DNA of 64,000 nt from a virus. The number at the start of each line of letters is the position of its first letter. Within the stretch, counting starts at the first letter, position 1. The stretch is taken from the IMG/VR virus record IMGVR_UViG_3300042448_001840, positions 1 to 64,000 of that record. One strand, 5' to 3'. Below are positions 14,995 through 25,682 of this stretch, one piece after another. A program made the translations under genes and the position numbers. The notes beneath the pieces are model-generated. The model saw only the letters and a program-made list of their open reading frames with translations, had not been told where the DNA came from and did no database searches.

Positions 14995-17900
14995 TTAGTC
15001 CTCATCATTTTGTAGCATTTGGTGCGTGTAATGCACAGCCAAAGCAACACCAGTAGCTATCATAGCTATCTTTCTTGTGTCACCTGACAGTGTAATAAAT
15101 ACTACCACGCTACCTGCTAATGTAAACGATAGTCCAGCTGTTTCTTTAGCGAACTTCTTAATGAAGCCCCATAAGTTGAACTTTCTTTCCATTGTACCCT
15201 CCTCGTATTTAAATATACTATTTCTTGTGAATTTTTCGTTTTCGTCTTCTTCTGGGCCGGCAATTTCTCCGGCTGCTTCTTGACCCTCTTCTTCTCGCCT
15301 GCTGCGTCCTTCAGTATTAGTACTACCAGATCCTCCAGAGCCGCCTCCAGAACTACCTCCAGAGCCGCCCGTAGAGCCCCCAGAAGCTCCTCCTGTGGCT
15401 GCAGCTCCAACTACGCCAGCAACAGCTGTGGTGGCTGCTATAAGCGTTCTACGGCTTCCTACGTCAACCTGGGAACCTACAGCAACATAGTCGTCAAAGC
15501 CTTCTCCGTAGATATCGACTTCTTGCTCAAGAGCATCTTTAATATCGTCTGGTGCATTAGTGAGGGCTTCTGCCAATTGGGCTTCTTGCTCTGGTGATAC
15601 ATTTGCCACATCTAGGGCAGCAAACACTTCTGTGGCTTGATCTGGGGTTATACTTTCTAGAACCTTAGGACTTGCAGACAGCTCAGCTGATTGACCTGCC
15701 TCGATACCACCCTCTTGACCCGTGATCAAGTCAACAACTTGTGATACTTGGTCATTTGTAATTGTATCTGACTCCAACACATCTACGATGACACCGACTG
15801 ATTCGGCATTCAGTTCATTACCCAAGACAGCGGTAAAGGTTTCAATCAAAACCTCGTTGCTCACTTCTTCGTCAAAGACCGAACCAAGAACAGCGTTCAA
15901 TAATTCTGAGGTGAGTTCGTCATCTAATACATCAACGATAAGTTCAATGGTTTCTGCATCCGAGAGGTCATCGTCAAACACACTGTCAAAGACTGCTTCT
16001 GTTTCTGACATGCTCAGGTTTGTTTCAAGCAAGTCCCCAAGAACCGTCATGGTGTCCGCAACCGAAATGTCCTCGTCAAATACGGCTGCCATAACTGTGT
16101 CTAAGTCGCTAGAACTAAGCGGACCATCAAAGATTGATACCAAAGCCGAAACCATATTCTCGGCAGAAGTATCTTCGGAGAATGCTGAATCCAAAACCGC
16201 CGTTAACTGTGCGCTGGTGATGTCTGCGTCTAGCATCGTTGTTAGTGCTTCGGTGAATACATCTGCCGAAACATCTTCGGTGAACACGGCTTCTAGGACA
16301 TTGTCAAACTGAGCGTTGGTAAGTTCTGCGCCAAGGAGTGTGTCAAGAACGGCACCAACCTCGTCAGCTTCAATATCAGTAGTGAACGTATTTTCAAGAA
16401 TATTGTCCAATATGACTGTCGTGATTGGCTCGTTGTCTTCTATGTCTGTGACGGTATAATCATCTGGTGGAATTATTACTACTACCGGATCAGTATCTAT
16501 AGGTTCGGTATACACGGGATCAGTGCCTATGGGCTCCGTATAAACTGGGTCTGTGTCTATAGGTTCTGTATATACCGGCTCAGTGTTTATTGGCTCAGTG
16601 TATACCGGGTTAGTGTCTACTGGGTCGGTATATATTGGACCTGGAATAGTAGTTGTGGTGCTTGTAGTTGCAGGAGTCGGGTCAAGAACAGTTGCATCAA
16701 CAGTTACTTCAGGACCGTACACACATGGACCTACGCCTGCATTAGAAAAGCAACTTTGATTTCCCGCTTTGATACCGAAACGAACTGGTCCGTATCCAGT
16801 CGTGACAGGATTACTTCCAGAGAACATCCCAGTGCTCAACGAGTAGTTGGTTCCTTGATTAGTCCAAACTCCCCAACCACCTGATGTTGCTCCACCAATT
16901 ACGGTTAGGTCGTAAAAACTAACCGAGTAACCGTAGATAGCGGTATTGCTTGCCGCCGATGCATCCCAATCAAGGTCAACACTGCCATCTGCGTTTGCAA
17001 CAGCAGTCAAGTTTGTAACTGGATTCAGGTAAGCAGCAGTGGGGGCAGGAATATCGTTTGGTACAAAAGAAACAGTTGGACTGTATGCTATTCCAGAAGC
17101 GTTGGTTACTTTTAGGCGATAGTAATAAGTAGTTGAGCCAGTCAAATCAGAAACAGTCGTAGAAACACTCGTATCTGATGTTCCAGTCAAGTTTCCAGCA
17201 ACTGGCACATCAACTATAGTTCCAGAGAAGTCTGATGTAGTGCTGTACTGGAATACTGCCGTAGCGCTAAAACCGTTTGGATTAACTGTTCCAGTCAGTG
17301 TCACAGGACCATCGTCCACGACAACTGTCGGTGCTTCTGAGGAAATGGTTGGCGCTGTTGCTGAAAGAGTGTCAAAGTCAAATACAGCAGACTCTGTTGT
17401 TCCAGTTTCATTGGTTGCAACAATCTTTGCATAGTAGGTTTCGCTTGGGTCAAGCCCAGTAATCTCTGCATCAATAGCTAATTCATTTGAACCAGTGAAA
17501 GTTCCCATTGATACCGAACTTGAAGTGCCAAAATCTGGATCAGTTGAATAGACCAGTGTCGCAGTAGTCGAGAACCCCTTGGGGTTTACTGTTGAAGCAA
17601 CAGTCGCAGATGTCTGGCCAATACCGCTTACAACTGGAGCACCAAGAACTGGGGCATTATTTCCTTCTGCTGAAAGCACATAGCTAATACGGAATGATGT
17701 CGAAGCGCCAACGCCAAGTGTTGGAACATTCAGGGCAACGTATATCCCGGCGTCGGCATACATTTCTCCAACATTGCCAAGATATGTTCCGCTAGTCGCA
17801 AGTGTGTTTCCAGCGTTCCAAATATCAGCAGGGTCTGGTGAAGAAAATCCACCAGTTTGTCTGGCCACACGAGCACGAGCATCAAATGACTGAAGTGCAA

Positions 17901-18633
17901 TGAATGCATTATTCCCCCATCTTGCTGTTGCCTGTGCTTCGGTTCCTTGTCCAGTTACACCGTTGCAAGACTGGAACATTGATGTACTCACGGTTCCACC
18001 AGCACAAGTCATAGAGCCAGAGCCAGTTGCGTTGTCCGGGTCAAAGCCACGACCAAAATACACATCACTAATTGCAGAGCCAGTCGTGTTGGTGAGGGTC
18101 ACATCAGTGTGAAGCGCCTGGCCAGCTGTCGGAACGCAGTACCTCTGCGAAACACTTACGCCGTTGTAGGGGTCGGTACTGTTCCAAGAAACACACTGCG
18201 AGGAGCCAGAGTCTTGAATGTCAGAAACTGCACCTGCGATAAGTGTTTGAAAGTGGTCGTTTTTACCAATGCTCCCAGCAACCTTCATTTGCCATCCTTC
18301 AAACGGTGAGCCTGGACAGAAGTAGTCTCCGTCGTCCGTTGTTTCACCCCAGCCGTCCATTTCACGGTCAACTCTGAATCCGAGGCAGTTTGTTGGGTTT
18401 GCATGGAAACCCGAAGGAACGCTCGTTGAGCCAAAGGCTCCGTTTGCTCGTACGCCAACTTCAGCAAACTCGCCCTGCAGGAATGCCTGGTCCCCAGAAA
18501 TCTTCGTATTTGTTGTAAATGTTGCTTGGGCTGGACTGGAAACTGGGACAAAAGATCCTATCAAAAATAATGGAACAAAAATCCATGCTGCTTTGCGCGT
18601 AAAAGCATATTTCAATCGATTAATCATACTCAT
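14995..18633 (-). CDS. Large exported surface protein with host-like architecture
   Basis: A 1212-residue protein with GGAGGG before its ATG. Residues 1-37 form a signal peptide (cleavage after SSPAQA). Residues 40-330 form a Cys-containing ectodomain; 330-530 hold two or three fibronectin-III/immunoglobulin-like repeats (TVNPNGFSTTATLVYST type); 640-720 are Pro/Thr repeats (EPVYTEPIDTD); 735-985 hold about six 33-residue acidic repeats (VFDEDVS...L type); then a Ser/Gly linker, and two hydrophobic segments near 1155-1205. Sampled lines are near half G+C, clearly above neighbours, and CGG codons are absent. The design resembles surface proteins of small freshwater actinobacteria, so recent acquisition from a host is likely. 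It may be a membrane-anchored exclusion or adhesion protein. Confidence 0.8.
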   Translation of the reverse strand: MSMINRLKYAFTRKAAWIFVPLFLIGSFVPVSSPAQATFTTNTKISGDQAFLQGEFAEVGVRANGAFGSTSVPSGFHANPTNCLGFRVDREMDGWGETTDDGDYFCPGSPFEGWQMKVAGSIGKNDHFQTLIAGAVSDIQDSGSSQCVSWNSTDPYNGVSVSQRYCVPTAGQALHTDVTLTNTTGSAISDVYFGRGFDPDNATGSGSMTCAGGTVSTSMFQSCNGVTGQGTEAQATARWGNNAFIALQSFDARARVARQTGGFSSPDPADIWNAGNTLATSGTYLGNVGEMYADAGIYVALNVPTLGVGASTSFRISYVLSAEGNNAPVLGAPVVSGIGQTSATVASTVNPKGFSTTATLVYSTDPDFGTSSSVSMGTFTGSNELAIDAEITGLDPSETYYAKIVATNETGTTESAVFDFDTLSATAPTISSEAPTVVVDDGPVTLTGTVNPNGFSATAVFQYSTTSDFSGTIVDVPVAGNLTGTSDTSVSTTVSDLTGSTTYYYRLKVTNASGIAYSPTVSFVPNDIPAPTAAYLNPVTNLTAVANADGSVDLDWDASAASNTAIYGYSVSFYDLTVIGGATSGGWGVWTNQGTNYSLSTGMFSGSNPVTTGYGPVRFGIKAGNQSCFSNAGVGPCVYGPEVTVDATVLDPTPATTSTTTTIPGPIYTDPVDTNPVYTEPINTEPVYTEPIDTDPVYTEPIGTDPVYTEPIDTDPVVVIIPPDDYTVTDIEDNEPITTVILDNILENTFTTDIEADEVGAVLDTLLGAELTNAQFDNVLEAVFTEDVSADVFTEALTTMLDADITSAQLTAVLDSAFSEDTSAENMVSALVSIFDGPLSSSDLDTVMAAVFDEDISVADTMTVLGDLLETNLSMSETEAVFDSVFDDDLSDAETIELIVDVLDDELTSELLNAVLGSVFDEEVSNEVLIETFTAVLGNELNAESVGVIVDVLESDTITNDQVSQVVDLITGQEGGIEAGQSAELSASPKVLESITPDQATEVFAALDVANVSPEQEAQLAEALTNAPDDIKDALEQEVDIYGEGFDDYVAVGSQVDVGSRRTLIAATTAVAGVVGAAATGGASGGSTGGSGGSSGGGSGGSGSTNTEGRSRREEEGQEAAGEIAGPEEDENEKFTRNSIFKYEEGTMERKFNLWGFIKKFAKETAGLSFTLAGSVVVFITLSGDTRKIAMIATGVALAVHYTHQMLQNDED
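15770..16410 (-). repeat. Acidic 33-residue protein repeats
   Basis: About six divergent units of roughly 33 codons repeat the pattern leucine-rich helix, then VFDEDVSADV or similar (AVFTEDVSAD, AFSEDTSAEN, VFDEDISVAD, VFDDDLSDAE, VFDEEVSNEV). The nucleotide copies have diverged. They probably form a helical rod with acidic, possibly calcium-binding, turns in the 14995-18633 protein. Confidence 0.7.
16480..16640 (-). repeat. Tandem coding repeats, TEPVYTEPIDTDPV type
   Basis: Six to seven copies of a unit of about 30 bases (ggTTCgGTATAcACgGGaTCaGTg on the plus strand, with variation) encode TEPVYTEPI-like units inside the surface protein. They form an extended proline-rich stalk. The copies differ at many third positions, so the array is not very recent. 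Confidence 0.75.
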
Positions 18634-18679
18634 TTGCCCTCCGCAAATAATAGTAATGACTGGATAATAAATATTTTGA

Positions 18680-20696
18680 TTAATCTATACCAAGAAGCCA
18701 AGAATTAAAAGAATTTTTCTTTCCTGTTTCCATATAAGAAGTTAAATCACTAAGTTCTTTTAGCGCTCTAGTTTCAGCTTGTGCCTGTGATGGTTTGCTT
18801 CCGCTTTCTGAAAAAACACCATACTTTTTGAACCAATTAACCAACACATTAAAAGCTATATTAACATCTGCCCCTTGTTTCCAAGTATTTTCTCCACTAA
18901 TATTCCATGGGTTAAACAAAAATCCTACGCCCCTAACATTCCAAGGTTTATCTATTTTTTTCATAATCGACACTTGAGGTATATACGGAAGTTGAATGTT
19001 TGTAAGTTGTTTTTCTAAATAATTAGAAGGCAAACTAAATTTAGATTTCATCATCCATACTTGGTTAGCGGGTATCCTAGCCCAATCAGCTAAATATGAT
19101 GCCGCATTTTTTCTATCTGCCACATCATAATTGCCGCTAAAAGCCGGCGTGTTGATATTAATCAATGATAGAGCCGAAGCTTGAGAAGCTTTTGAAGGAC
19201 TAGATGCTTTGCCTTTAATGTCTTTTATAATATTTTCATCTTTTATAAAAGCTTCCCATGCATACTTTTTATTATTTTTTGTAAGGTCTGCTTCTCCAGT
19301 CACAGTGTACGGAACTGACCAAAGCATCGACGTACCAAGCCACCCATTTTTTGGGTCAAAACTATTGGTGTCTTCTGGTTTACATCTTATTTGCAAAAAA
19401 CCTAAATGCTCAGAACCATTTGCCACACCTATACCTATTTTATTTTCACCTAAGTTTCCTTCTCTAGAAGCTAAGGCCGTAAAGACAGCCGCCAAACCAA
19501 AAGAAAAGTTTCCGACTAATGGATGAATCATCATTTCAAAAAATTCATCGTAAGTTAAAAAATCACCTGGATCAGATGAACCATTATATGGTTTAGCTAC
19601 TTTAAATATTTTAGGGGAAAGACCATCTAAATTTTTCAGGCTAGGAAGCACTGTGAATTTACCGCTAGTTACTGTTGCTTGTCTGCCAAAAGCACCACCT
19701 CCTGTTTGAAATGGTGTTGAACTTTTGCGTGCAGGAGCATCAAAATCTATATTAGAATTGATACTTTCATTGATAATATTTGGTTTTACCGAAAGATTAG
19801 TTAAGGCTGGCGTTGAACTTACTTTTTTTGTTGCGCTAACTATGTTTGGATTAACTTTATTTAAAACTTGTTTAATAGTTGAAGCTTTTTTGAGATCTTC
19901 CATTTTACTTATAACCAAGGGGGTAGCAAGAGCTACTATGTAATATGTTATATGCCATTGATCATCAGGCAGGCTCTCTCTTGACCAACCATACTGTAAC
20001 ATGTTATTGGCCATCCAATCAATAGCTTTTTTGTTACTAAAAATATCTTGATGCAAATCTACAGATATACCCCAGCCATGGTTTGACATCCCAGGGGTTG
20101 CACCAGGTGGGTCTCCAACTTTAGAATAATTCTGTTTTTTATACCACCATTTTCCACTATCATTAGGGTACAAAGAATTTGGCCACCAATACTTTATGTA
20201 ATCATTACCAACAAAACTCCCACCATATGCAGAAGAATATCGGCTGACACCATCTTCAAGTACAGGGTTAGCCGCCACTGTCGGGAACTCATGGTTGTTA
20301 ATAAATAGTTTTCCGTTACGCCTCCATTCAGGTTTATCAGCAAAATACGCTGGGTATCTTCTATCGTATTTTCTAGACCATGCAGTTGGTGAATACTTTT
20401 GTTTAAAGTTTTTTACTGCGTTATTTAAATCTCTAAAAGCTGAAGTGACTCTTAGTTTATATTTTGTTGCGGCATACAGGTCGTCTGCCATTATTTTGAA
20501 AGATGTTGCAGCTGTTCCGAGACAGTTTAAAACTTTCTCCAAGACCAAAGCTTTGAAGGGTTGGGCTAAAGTGGGAAGCTACTCCATTTTCATTAGGTAT
20601 GTATAGGCCAGAACTCTTATCGTAATGAGTCCATGTTTCAAATGGGTCTCTACTTAGTTGTCTTATAGGCCAATCATCTTTTGTTTTTAAACTCAT
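18680..20696 (-). CDS. Tail-associated M15 peptidase / lysozyme-like protein, read through a CGGA recoding site
   Basis: Two overlapping frames (20457-20696 and 18680-20548) join at CGGA 20516-20519; reading it as one Gly (residue 60) gives a 671-residue protein with FKLSGTAATSFKIMADDLYA across the join. Residues 61-260 are an M15 D-Ala-D-Ala peptidase with the zinc motif SNHGWGISVD (His206, Asp213) and DQWHIT (His248). Residues 370-560 resemble a lytic transglycosylase: ASREGNLGEN with a candidate catalytic Glu and GFLQI. Its ATG overlaps the TGA of the giant tail protein, so both are coupled. Without recoding, translation ends at 20457 after about 79 residues. Tail location is inferred from the neighbour. 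Confidence 0.85.
20516..20519 (-). other. Recoding site S4: TCT-CGGA-ACA
   Basis: The minus-strand frame from the ATG at 20696 reaches CGG here. A +1 shift, equal to reading CGGA as Gly, enters the frame that continues to 18680 with no other in-frame CGG. In the zero frame a stop follows within about 20 codons. Confidence 0.85.
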
Positions 20697-23600
20697 TGTG
20701 ATTTATACACTCCCCTTGCACCATCCAAACTAAAGCCTATCGGTGTTATAAATTTAGCTGAAGCTTTTCTTTCTTTAACATTTGTTTTTTCTGATTCAGG
20801 GCCAGAGTATCTAACATAATTTCTTGTAGCATCAATATTTAGATAGTCTGACGGAACAAAAATTTTACCTAAAGGATATGTCCTTCTTAAAGTTTTATTC
20901 CAAACCATTCCATACCACCAGTTGCCATTTATAATAAATGTATTTGGATTATCGAAGATTGCAGCCTGAGCAATGTTTAGGGTTGCAGAAGCTATTTGGA
21001 ACCACTCTAAACCATTCCACATATATATTTTATCTGTATCAGTTTCATATATTGTTTCAGAAAATCCTGGTGCCACAGGTCTCGCCGTAGACAAACACTT
21101 GTATGTAACATTATATTCTTGTGTTTGCGATTCCGACAAAGAAACTCTGAATTCAAAAGAGTCACCATTCCTCCAAATTAATTTGTTCCTCAAAGATAAA
21201 CCAGGACCATGATCCGTCACCCTATTCTCACACGGTGCTTGCCTGTATCTATCGACTGCTAACTCAGGAATAGATTTCATTCCACCATACATAGAAAAGA
21301 AACATACCGCCAAAGACTCTGTTTCTCCAGTGCACTTAGGTGCGTCCCTCTCTAAACCTATTTTTCCGATATTCTTTACCACTCCCGCATTATCTAATAT
21401 ATTAAATTCTAAAATCCAAGAAGTGTGTGAAGCTATTTGAGATATAATTAAATCTTGTTTTAATGATTTAAACTTTGTCTCAGCGAACTCAGCACCGCGT
21501 GCCCATAGACCGTCGTTAGATTGAAGCGTTGTTTCGTTCTTCACTGGATCATTGATAACTATTACGCTATCAGTAGGTGGTTGAACTGTTTCATTTGGTG
21601 GAGTTACCTCTGGGCTTCCAGGGATTACTGGAGCTGGCTTTGGCGGCGTGACTCCTGGAGTTGGATTTGGGTTTACTGGTTTAGGTTTTGTCGGCTTAGG
21701 TTTTGGAGCCGGCGTTGGAGAAGGTGCTGGAGCCACTGGAGCTACTGGCGTATTTGGATCAGGTATAGTTGTGAACGTTATGCTATCCCACTTACCTGCG
21801 TTACCAGACCAAGATTTGCCGGCAGAAGACTTAAGAACATGAGCCCCAATAAAAACACTTATATCTGTGTTATAAGGCAAAACATTTTTAGGCGTAATAG
21901 TTATACTGTTATAGTCCAAGAAAGAAACTTCAGAACTAAATATATCTATTTTAGCTAAAGCTTTAGTAGTATTTTTTTTGTAGAAGAAAATAGACCCGCT
22001 ATTTCTTACCATAGACAAATCAAAATTTAATGTTAACTTAACATCTATGTTAACTTTTTGATTATCATTTTCAGGAGTTATTGAAGTCACCGAATATGAT
22101 AAAAATTTTGGTTCAGGAACTATTGGTCTCAAGGGGACAGTTGTTGCGGGAGGTGCAACTCCATCTCTTTGATCTGGGATGGTTATCTTAGGCATAGGGA
22201 CTGTTGTGACCGGCACCGTTGTAACAACCGTACTAGACGGTGACCCGTTTGCTGGCGGCGTAGTAGTGGATGGCGTAACCACTGTTGTAGTTGTAACCCC
22301 ATTCGCAACAATTGTAGTCGTAGTTGATTCGCCATCTGGAGCAACTGTCGTAGAAGTGCTAGGTATATATGGTGGTAACATCGGTATTTTTGGCGGGAAA
22401 ACAGTAGTCGTAGTAGTTGTAGAGCCGTTAGGGTTAGTGGTAACAGTTGTCGTCGATTGAGGCGTAGTCGTAGTGCTGGTAGTTGGACTCTGCGGCGGCC
22501 TTGGAGCACCAATACCAGCTGCTCCAGCTCCAGGTCTTGCGCCCGGTGCAGCTGGGATATATGTTGTTACAGTTGTCGGAGACGATGGCAACGAAGTAGT
22601 AGTCGTCCCAATTTGTATTGTAGTTGGAGTCGTTGAAGAACTAGGTGGCACGTTAATAGGAGCAGTCGGGATGCCGTTTATCAAACCGTCTACAATGCTA
22701 ATGTAATTAGGCGGATGTATTCCATCGCCAGGAGCGTTAAAATCTCCAACAAATATAAATCCATATTTTTTACAAAGCATCTCTAGCTTGAGATTAAAAT
22801 ATGTTCCGGGATACTTATCGTTCAATTGTTTAGATATTCCCATAACATAAACTAAAGCAACTAGTTTTCTATCTGTAAAAACTTTTATTTGATCAAACTG
22901 TGTTTTTGCTTGATTTAAAGCACTAGCTACATCGCTGGCTTTTTTTATGTTATTTGATGCACCAGTAGATAGCCATAATATCCTGTTGTTTAACTGCTTA
23001 TCTTTCTGATCTATGTATTTAAGAACGTTATTTATTCTCCTTGAGACTTCGTACATGTTATCCCCGACCTTATGATGATACCCATCCCAAACGCAAAACT
23101 GGCTGTATAAACCACTCGACTTAGGAAAATAAGTTTCATTCTGACAAGCAGAAGGGTCGTTAAGAAAAACGTTTGGCACAACTTGTGAAGTTTCCACTCC
23201 TGGATTCAAAGAATCATATCTATCAGATAATCCTACTGCAATACTGTCACCAATTATAATTGGTACCTTATTGGTTATCGTTGTTACATTTGATGGGGTG
23301 ATTGTTGTTGTTGGGGACAGACCATCTCTTTGATCTGGATAAACTATTTTAGGAGCAACAGTTGTAGTAGTAGACTTTGGCGCGACAGTTGTTGTCGTTG
23401 ACTTCTTGGGTACAGTTGTTGTTGTAGTTGCCTTAGGCATTGTTGTGCTAGTTGTGGGTTTTGCCGGGATAGTGGTTGTTGGCGCAGAAGGTACAGTTGT
23501 TGTTACTGGGATATCTTTTCTAATATTTGGATTTCTTAATATTTCATCTATTTTTTGTCTTTCCTTGATAACGTTAGACTGTAAATACCCACCAATATCT

Positions 23601-25622
23601 CCAATCTCATTGCCGATAAGTGGGAACCAAGATGGAACGCTAAAAGCAGGCAACCCCCTAATAACTTGATTGATTTCTTCTTTTTGCAAAATACTTTCTG
23701 TTCCAAGAATAAACATTATATTAAATGGCGAAATGGTTGTAACTGAAAGTTTTACTGGATAAACTTTGTTATCCAGCCTAGTAACACGAGCCCAATGATT
23801 TGTTGGCTTGTTATCTGGAGTTGGCATTCCTGAAGGCCATTTCTCAACTTTTTTAAATGCGTCAACAATATTTTTAGTTCCACTCAATGCCGCATTAAAA
23901 GGGAAAGTAGAGCCTGGCTTAATTGAATAATAAGAATTATTAAATGTAAACTCTCTAGTCAAAAGTTTGTTATACACATAATCTAGGTCATTTAAAATTA
24001 CAACTTTTCCGTTTTGCATTACATCTGCTAAAGCAGCAGGTGCTTGTTTTAAATTGTATTTATATAATGAATCTTTTTGATGCACGGTTAAGGTAGATGT
24101 ATTTAATATTCTTCCGTTAAGCTTATCCAACAATAAAACAAAATTTTTTTCTACATAATTTTTATATTCAGGTAAATAGTATATTGTAGAATTATACGGT
24201 GCATTACCTGGTTCATATTTGTCTATGCCCAAAGGATTGTCTGATACATTCCCATTGGAAGTTGTATACGAGACTATTTCCGTGTAGTTCACTGCACTAA
24301 CGTTTTGTATTTTTTCTACTGCCGTATTTCCTGGAGTACTCTCGTGAGAAACTATAGAATTTTTTAAGTTTTCTGAGTATAATACGTTTTTATTTTTGTT
24401 TAAAATTTCTTTTCTTAAACCCCATATGTAATTAAAAAGTCTGATTACGTTACTAGCTGTTGGTTGTTCTCCAACGCTATCTTCTTTAGCAATTGTTTTT
24501 TTTGTAACGACTGCTGGACCCTTTATTCCAATATAGCTTAAAGTATTGGCAATACTCGCTGCATAGCCAGAAAGAGTGGTGGTGTTAACTACCAATACCG
24601 TTGGACCATTAATTGTAGGAATAATATTATTATCCCAAGGAGAAGACCCAATTGGTTTAACGGGTGTAACAGTAGTCGTTTTTGTTGTTGAATCTGGCAC
24701 AATCGCCCAACGGCCTGTATCTCCAGTTTTACCACTAATTATTGTGGGAGTTTCAGCTGTTTTACCAGTCACTGGATCAATGCCAGTTATTGCATTGCCG
24801 CCGCCTTTATCTACTCTATCTGGAACCCATACTTGTTTTTGCCCTGGACCAGGAGCACCTTTTGGCGTTGGAGTAGGCTTAAAGCCATCTATCTCCTGCA
24901 TAGATCTATCTCTGTATTTGCTAGGCTTGCTACCTGCGGCATAATAAACTAATATATTTTGAAAATCTGGATCAGTTGTAGGCACGTCACTACACCAGCT
25001 CCAGCCATAGCTCGCGCCATTTGTTTTAATAAAATTAATTACTTTATCATTATTATTTGTTATCCTAATACAAAGACCAGTTCCAAAAATACTAAATCCA
25101 GGCATCGGGTTATACGATGTTATGGTTGTTGGATACCACTTCACACCTGCATAGGTCCTTCCGTTTTTTACCTCTGGAATACTAGAAGCTCTAGATACAT
25201 TAGTTGGGGTCTTGCTATTTTTTGTTTTAAACTCTTGCTCTTGAAGAGCTAAAGTTTTATATATAGTTGTATATTGTATTGTTATGCCCTGTTTTTTTGC
25301 AGCGGCAGCCATGTCTTGCAGCGTCCACGCCGGAGTGAAAGGGAGCTTAATAGATGGCTTATAAAAATATTTTTCTGGCAGAGCCCCATTAAAAGCTCCA
25401 TAACTTTTTGTGCCAGAAGTATAAAGATATTTTAATAATTCACCAAAATATAAAACCCTTGGTTTTCCGAGCCGCAACCCATGCGGCATATGACCCTGAT
25501 TCAGTCGTTGAAGGTATAGGTAAGTTGATAAAATTATCTGGAAGCCTGGCAGATCCACCAGGCAGATTATACTCAAGAGCGTTCTTTGGCAAACTAGCTA
25601 TATTGACCTTTGTTACGCCCAT
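20693..25622 (-). CDS. Giant tail/adhesin protein with SGNH hydrolase domain, read through a CGGA recoding site
   Basis: Frames 25440-25622 and 20693-25576 join at CGGA 25466-25469 (Gly52) to give 1642 residues starting MGVTKVNIASLPKNALEY, with AAGG before the ATG. Residues about 90-240 look like an M15 peptidase domain that has lost its zinc residues. Thr-rich linkers (TTTTVAPKS) lead to an SGNH hydrolase: IIIGDSIAVG (near 788), LWLSTGASNN and DGIHPP (near 969). Two DQRDG motifs flank it. A bacterial Ig-like domain (about 1170-1290), Pro-rich spacer and C-terminal receptor-like domain follow. It probably binds and deacylates the host surface. Its TGA overlaps the lysin start. Confidence 0.85.
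22161..22174 (-). repeat. 14-base repeat, copy 1 (encodes DQRDG)
   Basis: CCATCTCTTTGATC on the plus strand, identical at 23322-23335 and 29169-29182. In each gene it encodes DQRDG on the minus strand. Identity at third positions suggests a shared recent origin or use as a recombination seam. Confidence 0.8.
23322..23335 (-). repeat. 14-base repeat, copy 2 (encodes DQRDG)
   Basis: Second copy, upstream of the SGNH domain in the giant tail protein. Identity with copy 1 extends to 17 bases. Confidence 0.8.
25466..25469 (-). other. Recoding site S5: GCT-CGGA-AAA
   Basis: The frame from the ATG at 25622 (with AAGG ribosome site) reaches CGG here. Reading CGGA as Gly joins WVAA to GKPRVLYFGELLKYLY of the long frame. 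The zero frame stops at 25440, about ten codons later. The long frame has no convincing start of its own. Confidence 0.85.
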
Positions 25623-25682
25623 AGAAAATAAACCTTAATTTAATAGTTTAGATATACTAATAGTAACTAAGAGAAGCTTATG

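Noticed and set aside
15722-16312. Plus-strand 196-codon frame inside the surface protein gene
   Set aside because: Ser/Thr-rich mirror of the acidic repeats, without start signal; a shadow of the real gene.
18680-20696. Pseudogene decay of the tail lysin and sigma-like genes
   Set aside because: Apart from the single CGGN site(s), catalytic residues and motifs are intact over hundreds of codons, and there are no other stops.
22183-22512. Antisense open frame opposite the Thr/Pro linkers of the tail protein
   Set aside because: Its leucine/arginine-rich product is a by-product of the repetitive ACN/CCN codons on the coding strand; no ribosome site.
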